From contig CAKQHU010000057.1 in assembly GCA_934234275.1 (NCBI GenBank), positions 1 to 7,930 of the forward strand: a stretch of 7,930 nt of DNA, in the 5' to 3' direction. Below, one piece after another: positions 6,796 through 7,930 of this stretch. Below the pieces are notes generated by a model, which ran no database searches, had not been told where the DNA came from, and was given only the letters and a program-made list of their open reading frames with translations. The stretch is from an uncultured Phascolarctobacterium sp. Its GTDB lineage: Bacteria > Bacillota > Negativicutes > Acidaminococcales > Acidaminococcaceae. Within the stretch, counting starts at the first letter, position 1; every line of letters starts with the position of its first letter. A program made the translations under genes and the position numbers.

Positions 6796-7198
6796 TTATC
6801 TTGGCGTAGATCCGGGGCGTAGCAAAACAGGATTGGCATTAGTTGCCGCTGATGGCAAAATCCTGAGCCTGCATATTGCGATGACGGATAAGCTGGCTGC
6901 AGAGCTGCGACAGTTTGTCGGTTCAACTAAGCTGCAGGGAATTATTATGGGCAACGGCACAAATAATAAGGCTATAGGCGCAGTTTTGCGTGAGCTTTAT
7001 CCTGATTTGCTGCCGGAGCTTGTCGGTGAGGCGTACAGTACGGAGGAAGCCCGCAGTCTGTATTGGCAGGAGAATCCTCCTAAAGGCTGGCGTAAGCTGG
7101 TGCCGCTAGGTCTTTTGGTGCCACCGGAGCCGCTCGATGCATATGCTGCTGTTGTGCAGGTGCGCAGATGGTTGAAGAAAAATGAGGAAATTGATTAA
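6788..7198 (+). CDS. RuvC/YqgF-like RNase H-fold protein (putative nuclease)
   Basis: A 136-residue cytoplasmic protein with the RNase H-like fold of the YqgF/RuvC group. Candidate metal-binding acids are D8 in LGVDPGRSKTGLAL (5-18), E81 in LVGEAYSTEEA (78-88) and D117 in LDAYAAVVQVRRWL (116-129). The last block resembles the C-terminal D-S-x-A-A-V-x-I-L helix of YqgF, and GEAYSTEEA resembles its DERLTT-x-A. The length (about 140) fits YqgF and is too short for the Holliday-junction resolvase RuvC (about 160-170), whose two-acid C-terminal block is absent. Its divergence from canonical YqgF suggests a paralogue rather than the pre-16S rRNA processing enzyme itself. The ATG overlaps the DUF3084 gene by eight bases, with GGAGG at 6771-6775 twelve bases upstream, and its stop overlaps the next start (TAATG), so expression is coupled to both. 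Substrate unknown. Confidence 0.8.
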   Translation: MSNYLGVDPGRSKTGLALVAADGKILSLHIAMTDKLAAELRQFVGSTKLQGIIMGNGTNNKAIGAVLRELYPDLLPELVGEAYSTEEARSLYWQENPPKGWRKLVPLGLLVPPEPLDAYAAVVQVRRWLKKNEEID

Positions 7199-7830
7199 TG
7201 AAAAAGCTTGGCGATTTAAGCTGTAAGGAATTTTTAACTGAGCTTGCAAGCGCTGTGCCTGCCCCAGGTGGCGGCGGCGGCGCTGCTATGGCCGGCGCTT
7301 TGGCGGCAGCACTTGCTTCCATGGTTGCCAATCTGACGATTGGCAAGGAAAAGTTTGCCGACCGCGAACTGGAAGTCAAAGAGCTGCTGGAGCAGGCGGA
7401 AGCAGAACGTGTGCGTCTGTTGGCGCTTGTAGATGAAGATGCGGCTGTATTCAACAGCTTTATGAGCTGCTATAAGCTGCCTAAGGCTACTGATGAAGAA
7501 AAGGCAGCACGTACAGCGGCTATCCGCGCTGCTGCAAAGCAAGCAGCGACTGTACCGCTGAATATTGCCCGCAGTGCCTTTGCTGTACTGAAGCTGGCAG
7601 ACAGGCTGGTAGTTGCAGGAAACCCCGGTGTGATTACGGATGGTGCCTGCAGCGGCTTGCTGGCGCGTGCGGCACTGCGCTGTGCGGAGTACAACGTGCG
7701 CATTAACCTGGGACTGACTAAGGACGAGGTGTGGAACGCGCAGGCTGCAGCAGAGCTGGAGCAGCTTTTGTCGGATGCAGAAGCGTTGGAAAACCGTTTG
7801 CTTGCAGTAACGGATAAAGCGTTGCAATAA
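7198..7830 (+). CDS. Cyclodeaminase/cyclohydrolase family protein (FTCD_C, FchA-like)
   Basis: Belongs to the formiminotransferase-cyclodeaminase C-terminal family. Characterised members act on formimino- or methenyl-tetrahydrofolate in histidine breakdown, purine fermentation or one-carbon flow. The 210-residue, all-helical free-standing form is the normal size for FchA-type proteins. Visible family blocks: the glycine loop PAPGGGGGAA (21-30) followed by MAGALAAALASMVANLTIGK (31-50), DEDAAVFNSF (79-88), and NPGVITDGACSGLLARAAL (142-160) running into NVRINL (166-171). The usual loop reads PGGGS; here the Ser is replaced by Gly. The ATG shares one base with the previous stop (TAATG), with GAGG at 7184-7187. 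No other folate or histidine gene is nearby, so the substrate is unproven. It appears to be the last gene of the operon. Confidence 0.88.
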   Translation: MKKLGDLSCKEFLTELASAVPAPGGGGGAAMAGALAAALASMVANLTIGKEKFADRELEVKELLEQAEAERVRLLALVDEDAAVFNSFMSCYKLPKATDEEKAARTAAIRAAAKQAATVPLNIARSAFAVLKLADRLVVAGNPGVITDGACSGLLARAALRCAEYNVRINLGLTKDEVWNAQAAAELEQLLSDAEALENRLLAVTDKALQ

Positions 7831-7841
7831 GGCTTTATTGC
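7824..7841 (+). terminator. Weak hairpin at the operon end (possible terminator)
   Basis: GCAATAA (7824-7830) pairs with TTATTGC (7835-7841) around a four-base GGCT loop, and the stem includes the stop codon of the last CDS. The stem is AT-rich and what follows (TTGGTGCTTT) is only a poor U-tract, so efficient Rho-independent termination is doubtful. Its place between the operon and the next promoter is the best argument for it. Confidence 0.3.
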
Positions 7842-7859
7842 TTGGTGCTTTGTAAGTAC

Positions 7860-7888
7860 TTGACGTAAGCGTGTTTTTAAAGTATAAT
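7860..7888 (+). promoter_or_regulatory. Near-consensus sigma-A/sigma-70 type promoter for the tRNA gene
   Basis: TTGACG (7860-7865) and TATAAT (7883-7888) are separated by exactly 17 bases. The -10 is a perfect match and the -35 matches five of six. The tRNA begins 12 bases after the end of the -10, so transcription would start only a few bases before it, as is usual for stable RNA genes. It is the only convincing promoter in the window. Confidence 0.85.
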
Positions 7889-7899
7889 AAAATTCTGAT

Positions 7900-7930
7900 G
7901 GAAAGGTGGCCGAGTGGTTGAAGGCTCTAG
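7900..7930 (+). tRNA. tRNA-Ser, 5' part only (cut by window end)
   Basis: The visible bases fit the 5' half of a bacterial serine tRNA: seven-base acceptor strand GGAAAGG (7900-7906), U8-G9 as TG, a D-arm with GCC (7909-7911) pairing with GGC (7923-7925) around GAGTGGTTGAA, base 26 as T, then the first anticodon-stem bases CTAG (7927-7930). The GCCGAGTGGTTGAAGGC D-arm is characteristic of tRNA-Ser and differs from tRNA-Leu. The anticodon and long variable arm are outside the window, so the isoacceptor cannot be given. Confidence 0.88.

Noticed and set aside
6788..7198. Calling this gene ruvC
   Set aside because: At 136 residues it is too short, it lacks the paired C-terminal acids of RuvC, there is no ruvA/ruvB nearby, and its last helix looks more like YqgF.
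1..7930. CRISPR arrays, insertion sequences, phage or defence genes
   Set aside because: I found no direct-repeat arrays, terminal inverted repeats, transposase or integrase motifs, and no clear shift in base composition. The only tRNA is at the edge, so an attachment site there cannot be judged.

Overview
The window looks like the lipopolysaccharide (LPS) supply and transport operon of a diderm Firmicute, most likely a member of the Negativicutes. This is inferred from a Gram-negative gene set (Kdo synthesis, late lipid A acylation, LptC-LptA-LptB-LptF-type transport) carried in a genome with Firmicute habits. Those habits are strong GGAGG ribosome sites, TTG and GTG starts, a free-standing FTCD_C/FchA-like protein, and a DUF3084 protein next to the Lpt genes. 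I cannot name the genus from the sequence.

Layout: everything is on the + strand and the window is almost entirely coding. Positions 1-1541 hold kdsD (its 5' end lies outside the window) and kdsC, two steps of Kdo biosynthesis. Positions 1541-2443 encode an HtrB/LpxL-type lipid A acyltransferase. Positions 2433-5603 hold lptC, lptA, lptB and a single YjgP/YjgQ permease, which together make the inner-membrane extractor and periplasmic bridge. Positions 5638-6795 encode a DUF3084 protein with two N-terminal membrane segments, a coiled coil and a C-terminal domain. It is followed, with overlapping ends, by a small RuvC/YqgF-like RNase H-fold protein (6788-7198) and a cyclodeaminase-family protein (7198-7830). 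A short intergenic gap (7831-7899) holds a weak hairpin and a near-consensus sigma-A-type promoter for a serine tRNA, which starts at 7900 and is cut off by the window end.

The genes are tightly packed. Three junctions share one base in TAATG, two overlap by 8 and 11 nt, and the other gaps are 1-34 nt. I see no convincing internal promoter or terminator, so the nine genes are probably one transcription unit entered from upstream of the window. The logical flow is: make Kdo (KdsD, KdsC), finish lipid A (acyltransferase), then extract LPS from the inner membrane and carry it across the periplasm (LptB/F, LptC, LptA). MsbA, LptD/LptE, KdsA, KdsB and a second permease are not in the window.

Most of this is recognisable envelope biology rather than a new system. 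The parts worth a second look are the DUF3084 protein, whose charge pattern predicts a long periplasmic coiled coil; its overlap with a nuclease-fold gene; the extended repeat-built LptA; and the single LptF/G-type permease.
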